Positions 44,362 to 54,118 of a stretch of DNA of 64,000 bases are shown here, one piece after another. Within the stretch, counting starts at the first letter, position 1. Each line of letters opens with the position of its first letter. Source of the stretch: RHKX01 sp963839535 (GTDB taxonomy: Bacteria; Actinomycetota; Thermoleophilia; Solirubrobacterales; 70-9); assembly GCA_963839535.1 (NCBI GenBank), contig CAWIVF010000006.1:186001-250000 (forward strand), in the 5' to 3' direction. The translations under genes and the position numbers were made by a program. Below the pieces are notes generated by a model. That model did no database searches, was not told the DNA's origin, and worked only from the letters and a program-made list of their open reading frames with translations.

Positions 44362-46722
44362 CTACGAGTTCTTCTTGCCGGCCCCGACCCGCTCGCAGCT
44401 GCGGCCGACGCGGTCGCTCTTGTCGGCCTGGACGCGATCGCGGCCCTTGCCGCACCTGATCACGTCGCGGCCGCCGTCGCGGGCGAAGATCTTGTCGCCC
44501 CCGGTGCCGCCGTTGATCTTGTCCTTGCCCTTGCCGCCGGTCAGCCGGTCCTTGCCGCTCTTGCCGGAGAGGCAGTCCCTGCCTTCCCTGCCCTTGACCA
44601 CGTCGGCGCCCTTGCCGGCGATCAGCTTGTCGCCGAGCTGCGTGCCGACGAGGCGGTCCTCGCCGGACGTCCCGCGCTGCACGGTGGCGCAGGCGGCGTT
44701 GCGAGGCAGCGGGCACCCGTTGTTCGAGGCCGGGCCGGGCTCGTTGACGCAATCGTCGTCCGGATCGGCGACGCCGTCGCCGTCGGTGTCGATCTGGCGC
44801 GGCAGGAGCTCGTCCACCGGCTCGTAGCCGTCGGGGATGAACTTCGGCGCCGGCTCGGTGACCATCGAGTTGCTCCCCGGCTGCTCGAGCACCGGGAGCC
44901 TGAAGTCGAGGTTCGAGACGGTGATGGGCGCCTGAGAGTTCGACGTGCGCCCATACGGCGTGTCGTTGGGCATCAGCTCCAGCTTGGCGATGTGGCCGTT
45001 CTCGAAGAGGTAGCCGTTCGGGTGCAGCTGGAAGACGACCTTCTGGTCCGAGCCGGCCTCCGGGCGGTAGAGCGCCCGGGCGACGAGCGTCCCGTCCCCC
45101 GTCGCCGGGTCGATGTCGATCAGCCGAGCGGCGATGTGCGAGGCGGGGCCGGGCGAGGCGACGTCGGCGACGATCGTCGGCGAGCCCATCAGGGTGTAAC
45201 CCGAGGTGGGCGCCGGATCGAGCCGGTAGCTGATGACCCCGGGCGAGTCGTCGGATGAGGCCGTGGCGCAGGCGCCGGGACCCGTGACCGGGTCGTAGGC
45301 CTGGTTGCTCTCGGGGTTGCCTCCGGCGGGAGCGATGGTCTGCTCGCTCGGATCCTGGAAGCGGACCTCACCCGGCGCGATCTTGAGCCAGGTCGACGCC
45401 GTGAACGGCCCACCCGAGGGAGCCGCCTTCGGGCAGGTCTGGGTCAGGGTCTCGACGCGGTTCGGCGGCTCCGGCGCCCCGCCCTTGACGTAGTGGTCGA
45501 ACCACGCCTCCTGGCGGTCGTCGAGCAGATCGTTGTCCGCGGACTTGTTCTGACCGCGCTGATGGCCGTAGTCGTAGAAGACCAGCGAGATGTCGGACCC
45601 CGGGTACTCCGCGCGGGTGCGGTTGTAGAAGCGGATGGCCTCGTCGGCGGGGAACAGGTCGTCGGTCCAGCCGTTCGAGATCAGCAGCGGCGCGGGCGCG
45701 CGCGAGTGGTCGATGTAATAGCTCGAGTGGTAGGTGGTGACCTGGTCGACGATGTCCTGAACGGTCGGGTCCCCCTCGTAGGGATCGCCGGCGTTGAGGC
45801 GCGCGAACCAGCCGGGCACGTTCGCGCTGGCGTCGGTCGGGGGCGCGTAGTTGCTCAGCAGCTGACCGATCGCGTAGAGGCCCGAGACGAACGACTGCTT
45901 CTGGACGCCGATCGGGCCCATCTCGTACGGGCTGTCCTTGACGTAGTCGAGCGTGTAGCCGTTGGGCACCAGCGAGTAGGCGAGATCGGTCCACGGGAAT
46001 CACCGGCGCCGCGGCGGCGAGGGAGATCGGCGTGCCGTCCGGGCTCTCCCACGGCACGAGGCTGCCGTCCTCGAGCATCGTGCGGTCCTTGAGCGCCGCC
46101 AGCGCCATCGACATGCCGCCGCCGTAGGAGCCGCCGGTCGCGCCGATCCGGGCCGGGTCGGCAATTCCGTCGTCGACGAGCAGCCCGGCCATCTGCTGGG
46201 CGTCGCGGACCTCGAAGCGGGTGTCCATCAGGTGGTTGTAGCCACGGGCCGTCGCCGTCCCGGCACCGTCGGAGTCCGTGCCCGGGGGAGCGCCGAGCAC
46301 TGCGGGCATCAGCCGATCGGGATCCTGGCCGCCGCACGACATGCCCCAGCCGCGGTCGCTCATCGTGAACGCCGCATAGCCCTTGTCGACCCAGCGCTCG
46401 AGGTCGTAGTCGGCCTTGCTGCCGCCCCAGCCATGGAAGCCCATCACCAGCGGGTAGTCGCCGTCGGTGCCGGAGGCGGGCTCGGCCGGGAGCAGAAGCC
46501 GGACGTCGATCTTGGCGCCGTCGAAGGAGTCTGACGATGCCGGCGCCCGAGGCTGCGCGCATGAGCGGTAGTCCGTTGGGGGGCCGACCGACGGTGCACG
46601 GTGACGGCGCCGTCGAACGCGGTCGTGATCGCCGCGTCGGCGGAGGACGCCAGCGCCAGCGACGCCAGGATCGCGGTGGTCACGGCTGCAGCGCGCGTGC
46701 GCAGGGTCGTCGTGCTCCTCAA
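44362..46722 (-). CDS. Secreted S15/CocE-type hydrolase with TSP3 and RTX-like repeats (frame broken)
   Basis: About 785 residues; TTG start at 46722 with AGGAG before it. Signal peptide AAAVTTAILASLALASSADA, then an alpha/beta-hydrolase of the X-Pro dipeptidyl-peptidase/CocE family: YPLVMGFHGWGGSKADYDLE, nucleophile elbow GATGGSYGGGMSMA, LLISNGWTDDLFPADEA and the histidine in YDYGHQRGQNK. The C-terminal beta-sandwich of S15 enzymes follows, then a thrombospondin type-3-like repeat (DTDGDGVADPDDDCV) and about six hemolysin-type units (GTSGEDRLVGTQLGDKLIAG to GRDVIRCGKGRDRV) that bind calcium outside the cell. Breaks near 46530 and 45985. A cell-surface or secreted esterase/peptidase. Confidence 0.83.
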
Positions 46723-46809
46723 GGTGTCTCCTGTGTCTCCGACCCCGGCACCGCCGTTGCGGCGCCTCCCGTGGACTCTAGAGGGACACCAGGGTGGCCG
46801 CGCCGATGA

Positions 46810-47598
46810 TCAGCCGCCGGCGGACTCCGCGCGGCGCATCCCGGTGACGGCCCAGAGCAGGAAGACGGCGACCAGGGCCACACCCGCGAGCCCCGCCTCG
46901 CCCATCCCCTCGGGGGCCCCCGCGAGCAGGGTCCGCGCCGCCTCGACCATCGGCGTGATCGGGTTGTACTCCGCGACCGTGTGAATCCACGAGGAGAGCA
47001 ACGCGATCGGCACGTAGACCGGGGTCAGGAAGAGCACGATGAAGACCGGGGTCTGCATCAGCGGGCCGGCCTGGATCGTGCGGAAGCGCAGCGCGATTCC
47101 GGCGGCCCACATCGAGGCCGCGGCGTTCACCAGCAGCGCCAGGCCGATCAGCCCGCCGAGATCGACGGCGTCGCTGGCGACCTCCATCCCGGTGATCAGC
47201 GCGATCGCGAACAGCATCGCGCCGACGATCATGGCCCGGACCAGGGCGGACAGGGCGTAGCCGGCGAGGATCGCCATCCGGTTCGGCGCGGCGAGCATCA
47301 GGCGGCGGCCGAAGCCCGTCTCGAAGTCCCGGGCGATTCCGAAGCCGGCGAAGACCCCGCCGAAGGCGGAGGCCTGAAGCAGGACGAAGGCGAAGATGAA
47401 CGCCGTGTAGCCCTGCCCGTAGTCGAAGCCGGGAGCCTGCTCGATCCGCGAGAGGCCGCCGGCGAAGGCGCTGAAGAAGAACAGCGGGAAGATCAGCGCG
47501 GGCAGCAGCAGCGCCCGGTTCGTGAGGAAGTTGTGCAGGCTGCGCCACGCGACCGCGAGCGCGACGGAGCGGAACCTGCCGGCGGAGCGCGCGCTCAC
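46810..47598 (-). CDS. ABC-2 type transporter permease (second)
   Basis: 262 residues from a GTG that overlaps the first permease stop (GTGA). Six transmembrane segments in the ABC-2 arrangement, ending with the family's conserved 'PVYVPIALLSSWIHTVAEYNPITPMVEAARTLL' type loop and a final helix LAGVALVAVFLLWAVTGM. Companion of the ATPase and first permease; as a heteromeric exporter it could move a drug, lipid or polysaccharide. Confidence 0.88.
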   Translation of the reverse strand: MSARSAGRFRSVALAVAWRSLHNFLTNRALLLPALIFPLFFFSAFAGGLSRIEQAPGFDYGQGYTAFIFAFVLLQASAFGGVFAGFGIARDFETGFGRRLMLAAPNRMAILAGYALSALVRAMIVGAMLFAIALITGMEVASDAVDLGGLIGLALLVNAAASMWAAGIALRFRTIQAGPLMQTPVFIVLFLTPVYVPIALLSSWIHTVAEYNPITPMVEAARTLLAGAPEGMGEAGLAGVALVAVFLLWAVTGMRRAESAGG

Positions 47599-48372
47599 GT
47601 CCGCACGAGCCTCGTCCGCAGGGTGCTCGCCGCGGCGGCGAGGAAGACGACTGCGATCAGGAGCGCGAAGCCGAAGCCGAGCGCCAGCGCCTCGCCGTCC
47701 CAGCCGGTGACGAAGAGGCTGCGCACGCTCTCGATCAGGTAGGAGACCGGGTTGAGGTCGGCGACCGTCCGGAACCAGCCCTCGGCGATCAGGTCGCGCG
47801 GCATCGAGGCCGAGCTGAAGAACAGGAAGATGAAGAAGACCGGGAACAGCGACTGCATCGCCTCGCTGCTGCCGACTCGCAGCGCCGCGAAGATGCCGAC
47901 GCACCCGAAGGCGAACGAGATCGCCAGGGAGAGCGCCAGCAACACCGGCACCCCCGCGAGGCCGGCAGCGAAGTCCGCCCCGGCGGCCAACCCGGCCACG
48001 AGGTAGACGCTCGCCTGGATCAGGCCGACCGCCATCGAGCCCGCCGAGCATCCCGGCGAGCAGCGCGGGACCGGGCAACGTCGTCAGCGCGAGCCGGTTC
48101 ATCAGCCCGCCCTCGACGTCGGTGGCGACGTCGGTTCCCATGTTCAGGAGGGCGAAGATCGCGCCCTGGATGAAGGGGAACGCGAGGGCGAACGTGAGGT
48201 ACGAGTCGGTCGGGAATCCGGGGATGCCGGTGGCCGACTCGAGCCCGGCGCTGTTCACCGCGAGCAGGACCAGGGGGAAGACGATGCTCGGGATCACCGC
48301 GGCGGGCTGACGCAGCGAGCGCAGGAAGGAGCGCCGCGCGACCTCGAGGGTCTGCTCGGTGGCGAGGCTCAT
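47595..48372 (-). CDS. ABC-2 type transporter permease (first, frame broken)
   Basis: About 258 residues from the ATG at 48372, which overlaps the ATPase stop if one frame correction is made there (ATGA). Six hydrophobic segments with the ABC-2 pattern: VIPSIVFPLVLLAVNSAG, LTFALAFPFIQGAIFALLNMGTDVATDVEGG, ALLAGMLGG, and after a break near 48045 SMAVGLIQASVYLVAGLAAGAD, FAFGCVGIFAALRVGSSEAM and LNPVSYLIESVRSLF. The second permease follows by GTGA overlap. Confidence 0.83.
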
Positions 48373-49380
48373 GCCGCCTGCGGCGCGGCTTCGTCCGCCT
48401 CCGTCGTCGCCGGCGCCCTCGAGCTTGCGACCCGTCTTCTCGAGGAAGACGTCGTCGAGGGTCGGGGCGTGCAGCTGCAGGTCCGCGAGGCCGATGCCGG
48501 CGCGGTCGAGCTCCCGCACGACGGTCGCCAGGCCCCCGGTGGAGGCGGCGAGGCGGACCACGACGGCGCCGTCCCCGTTGCCGCCCTCGCTCGGCTCGCC
48601 GAGCTTGCAGAGGAGCTCGCGCAGACGGCCGTGGTCGGCCGGGTCGAGCGGGATCGCCTCGATGCTGGGCTCGCCGATCTCCGACTTGAGCGCAGCCGGG
48701 GTGCCCTCGGCCACGATCTTGCCCTGGTCGATGATCCCGACGCGGTCGGCGAGGTGATCCGCCTCCTCGAGGTACTGCGTGGTCAGGAAGACCGTCATTC
48801 CCTCGTCGTCGGCGAGGCGCTCGACCTCCTCCCAGAGCGAGCTGCGCGACTGCGGGTCGAGGCCCGTCGTGGGCTCGTCGAGGAAGAGGATCCGCGGGCT
48901 GTGGACGAGCGCGAGGGCCAGGTCGAGCCGGCGCCGCATGCCACCCGAGTAGCCGCCGGTCTTCCGGTCGGCAGCCTCGGCGAGGCCGACGCGCTCGATC
49001 AGCTCGTCGCCGCGCTTGCGGCGCTCGGCCTTCGGCACGCCCTGGAGGGCGGTCTGCAGCCGCATGTGCTCGCGCGCGGTCAGATGCGGGTCGAGGGCGA
49101 CCTCCTGGAGGGCGGCGCCGATCTGCTCGCGCACCCGGGCGCCCTCGGTGCCGATGTCGTAGCCGCCGACGCGCGCCACCCCGCCGGTCGGCGGCAGCAG
49201 CGTCGTCAGCATCAGCACGGCCGTCGACTTGCCGGCGCCGTTGGGGCCGAGGAAGCCGTAGATCTCGCCGGCGTCGACGTGCAGGTCGATGGCGTCGACC
49301 GCCAGCGGACCCTTCTTGAACTTCTTGCTGAGGCCCTCGACCTCGATCGCGCGGCCGTTCGTCACTCTCGATTCGCTCAT
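48369..49380 (-). CDS. ABC exporter ATPase (DrrA-type)
   Basis: About 337 residues from the ATG at 49380 (a GTG at 49389 is possible). Nucleotide-binding domain with Walker A GPNGAGKST, Q-loop GAALQEVALDP, signature YSGGMRRRLDLALA, Walker B ILFLDEPTTGLD and H-loop switch; the extended C-terminus resembles multidrug/daunorubicin exporter ATPases. The frame near 48395-48420 is doubtful: as written it reads straight into the permease, but one shift gives ATTEADEAAPQAA and a stop overlapping the permease ATG, which is more natural. Divergent from the marR gene with a shared palindrome. Confidence 0.9.
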
Positions 49381-49400
49381 GCCGGGCACCCTAGCAGAAT

Positions 49401-49420
49401 TAGTTGGACTTGTCCTACTA
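49401..49420. promoter_or_regulatory. Candidate MarR operator between marR and the ABC exporter
   Basis: Near-perfect palindrome with arms TAGT-T-GGAC and GTCC-T-ACTA around a central TT, lying between the divergent ABC exporter and marR. A weaker second palindrome (49433-49451, half-sites ATTG...CAAT with an AGTCCAA half-site) lies between it and the marR start. The paired placement fits autoregulation by MarR and control of the exporter. Confidence 0.6.
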
Positions 49421-49463
49421 TCGGCACTTGCAATTGTCCTGATAGTCCAATAAGCTTCTGCAA

Positions 49464-49908
49464 ATGAGCCATTCCGAGCAACCCGCGGTGGCCGCTTGGA
49501 AGAGCGTCCTCGAGCTGGTCGGCTGGGGCGGCCGCAAGCCGCCCCGCTTCCCGGCCGTGGCGCTGGAGCTCGGCCTGGCCCCGAAGCAGCTCGGCTTGAT
49601 CTGGCGCCTCTCCCCCGGCACCAGCCTCCCGATGGGCACGATCGGCGAGAGCCTCTACTGCGACGCCTCCTACGTCACCGACCTCGTCGACCGCCTCCAG
49701 GAGCGCGGCCTGATCGAGCGCCGCCCGAGCCCCGACGACCGGCGCGTGAAGCTGATCGCCCTGACCCCGGAGGGCGAGAGCCTGCGCGAGCGCGCGCTGG
49801 AGCTGCTCTACGAGCCCCCGGAGGAGTTCAAGAACCTGAGCAAGACGGAGCTGGAGCAAGCTCAGCGAACTGCTGAGCAAGGCCGTGTCCGAGCCCCAGC
49901 CTTCCTAG
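49464..49908 (+). CDS. MarR-family regulator (frame broken near the end)
   Basis: About 147 residues. Winged-helix core: GTIGESLYCDASYVTDLVDRLQERGLIERRPSPDDRRVKLIALTPEGESLRERA, the classical MarR recognition helix and D-x-R wing. A shift near 49855 gives a better C-terminus (KLSELLSKAVSEPQPS, stop at 49906), overlapping the convergent thrB stop. Divergent from the ABC exporter ATPase across 83 bases with a palindrome. Likely senses a small molecule exported by the ABC system. Confidence 0.86.
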
Positions 49909-50912
49909 GGTCCCGTCCCGGTGGGGCCCCCTCCCGGGGGAAGCGGACGCGAAGCGGAGCATTCCCCCGGGGTTACAAGCTCCACCCGCGCTCCCTGCGG
50001 GGAGAACGGCACCCGGCGGACCTCCGCCCAGTCCTCGCACATCTCGCTCAGGCCGGCGAGGACGCGCGAGCCGGACTGCCAGAAGCACCAGACGAGCACG
50101 GTCGGCCCCGCTCCCGAGATCGTCGCGCCGATCGCGCCGAGGCCGCGGGCCGTCTCGACGACCTCCATCGAGCGCGGGTAGAGGTCGCGGCGCCACGGCT
50201 GGTGGACCCGGTCGGAGAGGCCGCGCTCGATCAGCGTCAGGTCGGAGCGCTCGATCCCGAGCACGAGGTGGGCGGCCGCGGCGACGTTGTGGACCGCGTC
50301 GGCGATCGGCAGCTGGCTGGGCAGGGCGGCGCGCGCCTTCTCGGTGGGCACCTCCTCCTCCGGGATCACGAGGATCGCCTCGACCCCCTCCGGGGGAGCG
50401 AGCAGCGCCGGCATCGAGACCGCCGGAGCCGGCGCGTTGCCGGTCAGGATCTCGATCGGGTCCGGCGCCGACTCGCGAGCGGGGGCGCCCTGCGGCGGGC
50501 AGGCGACGACGCCGCCGAAGAGGCACGCCGCGACGTTGTCGGGGTGGCCCTCGATCTCGCAGGCGTGGGCGAACAGCGCCTCGCGCGAGTTGCCGAGCTC
50601 GAAGAGGTGATCGGCGGCGAGCAGGCCGGCCACGATCGCGGCGGCCGACGAGCCGAGGCCGCGGCCGAGCGGGATCTCGCTGTTCAGCCGGAAGGCGATC
50701 CCCTCGGCGGAATGGAGGCGCTCGAACGAGCGGACGAGGAGGTTGGAGGGGTCCGTGGGGACGTCGAGCCCGCCCGGGTCGAACGAGTAGGCCCCTTCCT
50801 CGGCCACCTCGAGCTCGAGCTCCAGCGCCAGCGCGGCGCCGAGCACGTCATATCCGGGGCCGAGGTTGGCCGACGAGGCCGGGGCCCTGACGATTCGCCT
50901 CCGCCCGGTCAC
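49905..50912 (-). CDS. thrB: ThrB, homoserine kinase
   Basis: 335-residue GHMP kinase making O-phospho-homoserine for threonine synthesis. The N-terminus ASSANLGPGYDVLGAALALELE and the P-loop PLGRGLGSSAAAIVAGLLAAD are canonical, with IEGHPDNVAACLFGGVV and the ISGAGPTVL lobe. The C-terminal 30 residues are a proline/glycine-rich extension. GTG start; nine bases after the sugar nucleotidyltransferase stop on the same strand, at the end of a sugar-nucleotide operon, an unusual location for an amino-acid gene. Intact. Confidence 0.92.
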   Translation of the reverse strand: MTGRRRIVRAPASSANLGPGYDVLGAALALELELEVAEEGAYSFDPGGLDVPTDPSNLLVRSFERLHSAEGIAFRLNSEIPLGRGLGSSAAAIVAGLLAADHLFELGNSREALFAHACEIEGHPDNVAACLFGGVVACPPQGAPARESAPDPIEILTGNAPAPAVSMPALLAPPEGVEAILVIPEEEVPTEKARAALPSQLPIADAVHNVAAAAHLVLGIERSDLTLIERGLSDRVHQPWRRDLYPRSMEVVETARGLGAIGATISGAGPTVLVWCFWQSGSRVLAGLSEMCEDWAEVRRVPFSPQGARVELVTPGECSASRPLPPGGGPTGTGP

Positions 50913-50921
50913 CGGCAGCGC

Positions 50922-51932
50922 CTACCAGTCGCCGGAGGCGAGGCGAGCGGGATCGCCCGCGATCCCGCGGGCGAGGATGCTCCCCGCCGGGACATCGGCG
51001 CCCGGGAGCAGGAGCGCCTCCTTGAGCTGGGCCCCGGCGCCGATCTTGCTGCCGGCGCCGATCACGAGCGGGCCGGTGAGCTTCGCGCCGGCGCCGATGG
51101 TGCACCCCGAGCCGAACAGCACCGGGCCGTCCACCTCGACGTCGCCGGCCGCCTCCACCCCGCTCGGAACCCCGCCGTCGGTGCTGAGCTCGCCGCCGAG
51201 CCGCGGCAGGTCGACGGCCCCCGAGACCGCGTCGAGGTTGCCCTGCAGGTACTCGCGCAGGGTCCCGACGTCGTTCCAGTAGCCGTCGATCTCGTGGACG
51301 TGGAAGGGGACGCCGTGCTCGAGCAGCGCCGGGAACACGTCGAGGGCGAAGTCGACCGGGTCGTCGGCGGGGAAGTAATCGAAGATCTCGGGGCTGAAGG
51401 CGTAGACCATGCAGTTGACGAGGTCGGAGAGGGCCTCGGCCGGGTCGGGCTTCTCCTGGAAGCCCTCGATCCTGCCCTCGGGCGTCGTCACGATCACCCC
51501 GTACTCGCTCACGTCGGCGACCTTCTTCACGGCCAGCGTCGCGACGCCGCCGTTGGCGCGGTGCGCCTCGACCAGCGCGGTCAGGTTCACGTCGGTGAGC
51601 GCGTCACCGGCGAGGACGACGAAGGTGTCGTCGTCGGTCCCGGTCAGGAAGTCGGCGACGTTGCGGACGCCGCCGGCGGTGCCGAGCAGCTCCTCCTCCA
51701 TCTCGTAGGTCACCTCCACCCCGTCGGTGGCCTCCGGGCCGAGCCGTCCGCGGACCTGCTCCGGGAACCAGTGCAGGTTGGCGATGACCTCGTCGACCCC
51801 GTGGGCGGCGAGGAGGCGGACCAGCTGCTCGACGATCGCCACGTTGCAGACCGGCACCACCGGCTTCGGGAGGTCGTGGGTGATCGGGCGCAGGCGGGTG
51901 CCGAGCCCGGCGGCCATGACCATCCCCCTCAC
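50922..51932 (-). CDS. Sugar-phosphate nucleotidyltransferase (Glc-1-P/Man-1-P type)
   Basis: 336 residues, GTG start overlapping the upstream stop (GTGA). Nucleotidyltransferase fold: GMVMAAGLGTRLRPITHDLPKPVVPV activation loop, LGTAGGVRNV, VVLAGDALTDVNL, then a hexapeptide-repeat C-terminus (GSGCTIGAGAKLTGPLVIGAGSKIGAGAQLKE). Likely converts glucose-1-phosphate or mannose-1-phosphate to an NDP-sugar. A close neighbour of the same fold lies in this operon. Intact. Confidence 0.88.
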   Translation of the reverse strand: MRGMVMAAGLGTRLRPITHDLPKPVVPVCNVAIVEQLVRLLAAHGVDEVIANLHWFPEQVRGRLGPEATDGVEVTYEMEEELLGTAGGVRNVADFLTGTDDDTFVVLAGDALTDVNLTALVEAHRANGGVATLAVKKVADVSEYGVIVTTPEGRIEGFQEKPDPAEALSDLVNCMVYAFSPEIFDYFPADDPVDFALDVFPALLEHGVPFHVHEIDGYWNDVGTLREYLQGNLDAVSGAVDLPRLGGELSTDGGVPSGVEAAGDVEVDGPVLFGSGCTIGAGAKLTGPLVIGAGSKIGAGAQLKEALLLPGADVPAGSILARGIAGDPARLASGDW

Positions 51933-52957
51933 GGCCGGCCCAGCCTGTCCTTGAGGTTCTCGATCACGGCGACCGGGGTCGGGTCGGTCTCCTCGCGAGC
52001 CGCCAGCTCGAGCGAGAGGAGGTCGCCGAGCATCACCGACCAGAGCAGGCGCTCGGTGCGGGTCTCCCCCTCCGTCTCGAGCCGGATCACGTCATGTGCG
52101 CGGTCGCCGATCAGCTCGGCGGTGAGCTCGAAGCGCTGCCGCTCGCGCGGGTGCTGGTCGCGGTCCTCGAGGAAGACCGCGCTGTAGGCCCCCTGCGGCG
52201 CCCGGTCCCAGCCGACGATCTCGTTGTGGTCCATCTCCGGCAGCTGATGGTCGAAGGCGGGGAGCTTGGCGTTCTCGTTGATCTGGCACTTCCAGCGGTA
52301 GCCGATCGGGGCCGTGAGGCCGCATCCGTAGAGCAGCGGCACGGAGCCGTGGATCCGCTCGGCCAGCTCGGCGGCGCGGGCGAGCAGCGAGTCCTTGGCG
52401 GCCTCGAGGTGGGCGGCGGAGCTGTCGATCTCCATCCGGATCGCCGGGCTCGCCCCGACCAGCGCCGCGACCTCGGCGGCGATCGCGAACGTGTAGCCGA
52501 CGGCGGCCCGCGGCTGCAGCCCGGCCGGCATGCCGATCACCGGCACCTTGTCGCGGCGCGCCAGCTCGGCGACGCGGCCGCCGGTGGTCGCCACGACCCG
52601 CCGCGCTCCGACCGCCTCCGCGGCGTCGTAGCAGGCGATCGTCTCCTCGGTGTTGCCCGAGTAGCTGGAGCAGAAGATGACGCGGTCGGGAGGCGTCCAG
52701 GAGGGCACCCCGTAGCCGCGGACGACGTCGAGCGGCTTGCTCAGCCGCGAGCCGAGCGCTGCCGCCGCCAGGTCCCCTCCGATCGCCGAGCCGCCCATCC
52801 CGCAGACGATCAGCCCGGTCGAGGGGATCGGCCCGAGCTTGGCCGAGGAGACGCGCCAGAGCGCGTCGCGCAGGTGGTCGGGCAGGGCGAGAGCCGATTC
52901 GAGCTGATCGCCCGAGTCGAAGGCGCCGATCCGCTCGGCCAGGGTGCCGTCGCTCAT
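51929..52957 (-). CDS. Bifunctional phosphoglucose/phosphomannose isomerase
   Basis: 342 residues from the ATG at 52957. SIS-type sugar isomerase of the archaeal/actinobacterial PGI/PMI group: VCGMGGSAIGGDLAAAAL, the SSYSGNTEETIACYDAAE phosphosugar loop, DHQLPEMDHNEIVGWD catalytic region and a C-terminal VIENLKDRLG helix. It interconverts glucose-6-phosphate and fructose-6-phosphate and mannose-6-phosphate, feeding the GDP-mannose pathway encoded around it. Its start and stop both overlap neighbouring genes. Confidence 0.9.
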   Translation of the reverse strand: MSDGTLAERIGAFDSGDQLESALALPDHLRDALWRVSSAKLGPIPSTGLIVCGMGGSAIGGDLAAAALGSRLSKPLDVVRGYGVPSWTPPDRVIFCSSYSGNTEETIACYDAAEAVGARRVVATTGGRVAELARRDKVPVIGMPAGLQPRAAVGYTFAIAAEVAALVGASPAIRMEIDSSAAHLEAAKDSLLARAAELAERIHGSVPLLYGCGLTAPIGYRWKCQINENAKLPAFDHQLPEMDHNEIVGWDRAPQGAYSAVFLEDRDQHPRERQRFELTAELIGDRAHDVIRLETEGETRTERLLWSVMLGDLLSLELAAREETDPTPVAVIENLKDRLGRP

Positions 52958-54037
52958 GCGGTCTCCTCCGGCTGCACGCGCGCTCCGGGCTCGAGGCCGG
53001 CGGACGCCGTGATCGTGGCGCCGGCGCCGATGATCGAGCCCTCGGGGACGGTGGCCCCCTCCTCGACGATCGCGCCGGCGGAGAGGATCGAGCCCGGTGA
53101 CGGTTGCGCCGGCGCCGATCCGGCAGGCGGGATGGAGCGCCGACCCGGTGACCGTCGCTCCCTCGGCGACGCTCGTGCCGGCGCCGAGGACCGCTCGCGG
53201 CCCGATCTTCGCCGCACCGACGAAGGCGTCGGCGTCGACGAAGGAGAGCTCGGCGACCTCTGCGGCGTCGTCCACCTCCACCCCGGGGGCGATGTAGGTC
53301 CCGTCGCCGTTCAGCTTCGCGCCGGCCTCGGTCTCGACGTTGCGCCCGAGGATGTCCCAGCAGGCCTCGAGGTAGCGCTCCGGGGTCCCGATGTCCATCC
53401 AGTAGCCCTCGAGGCGGCGCGAGTAGAGGCCGTCGCCGACGAGGCGCGGGAAGACCTCGCGCTCGATCGACACGTCCTTGCCCTCGGGGACGAGGTCGAG
53501 GATCTCCTTCTCGAGCACGTAGGCGCCGGCGTTGATCTCGTTCGTGTCGATCTCCGCCGGGTCGGGCTTCTCGAGGAACTCGGTGATCTCGCCGTCCTCG
53601 GCATGGCGGACGAGCCCGTAGCCCGTCGGGTCGGGGACCGGGTACAGCGCCAGGGTCGCGCGGGCGCCGCTGGCGTCGTGCTGCTGCATCAGGGCGGTGA
53701 GGTCGAGGTCGGTGAGGACGTCGCCGTTGAGGGCGAGGAAGCGGTCGTCGAGGAGGTCGGCGGCGAACTTGATCGCGCCGGCGGTGCCGCGCGGCTCGGG
53801 CTCCTCGACGTAGCGCAGGCGGGGGCCGCCGGGGACGCCGTCGCCGAGGACCGCGCGGATGCCGTCCGGCAGGAAGCCGCAGGCCATGACGATGTCGTCG
53901 ACCCCATGGCGCGCGAGCCAATCGACCATGTAGCGGATGAACGGCCGGTCGACGAGCGGGATCACCGGCTTGGGGAGCGTCAGCGTCACCGGGCGAAGCC
54001 GCGTGCCGTGGCCGCCGACGAGGATCAGCGCCTGCAT
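52954..54037 (-). CDS. Mannose-1-phosphate guanylyltransferase-like protein (frame broken)
   Basis: About 360 residues. Nucleotidyltransferase with the start LILVGGHGTRLRPVTLTLPKP, EPEPRGTAGAIKFA, ALNGDVLTDLDLTALM and SIEREVFPRLVGDGLYSRRLEGYWMDIGTPERY; the C-terminus is a left-handed beta-helix of hexapeptide repeats (AGTSVAEGATVTGS, IVEEGATVPEGSIIGAGA). The frame changes near 53095 inside these repeats. The stop overlaps the PGI/PMI start (ATGA). Most likely makes GDP-mannose for envelope glycans. Confidence 0.9.
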
Positions 54038-54118
54038 CGGGGTCTCGCTCGGGGGCCGGTCATGGAGGCGCTTTCTACAGGGTGCGAGGGCGTCGGCGCC
54101 GTGCGGCGGCGCCGCGGG

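Noticed and set aside
48369..48430. A fused ABC ATPase-permease protein
   Set aside because: The frame is open across the junction as written, but one base change yields a natural ATPase ending and an ATGA overlap with the permease start, so a sequence error is more likely than a fusion.
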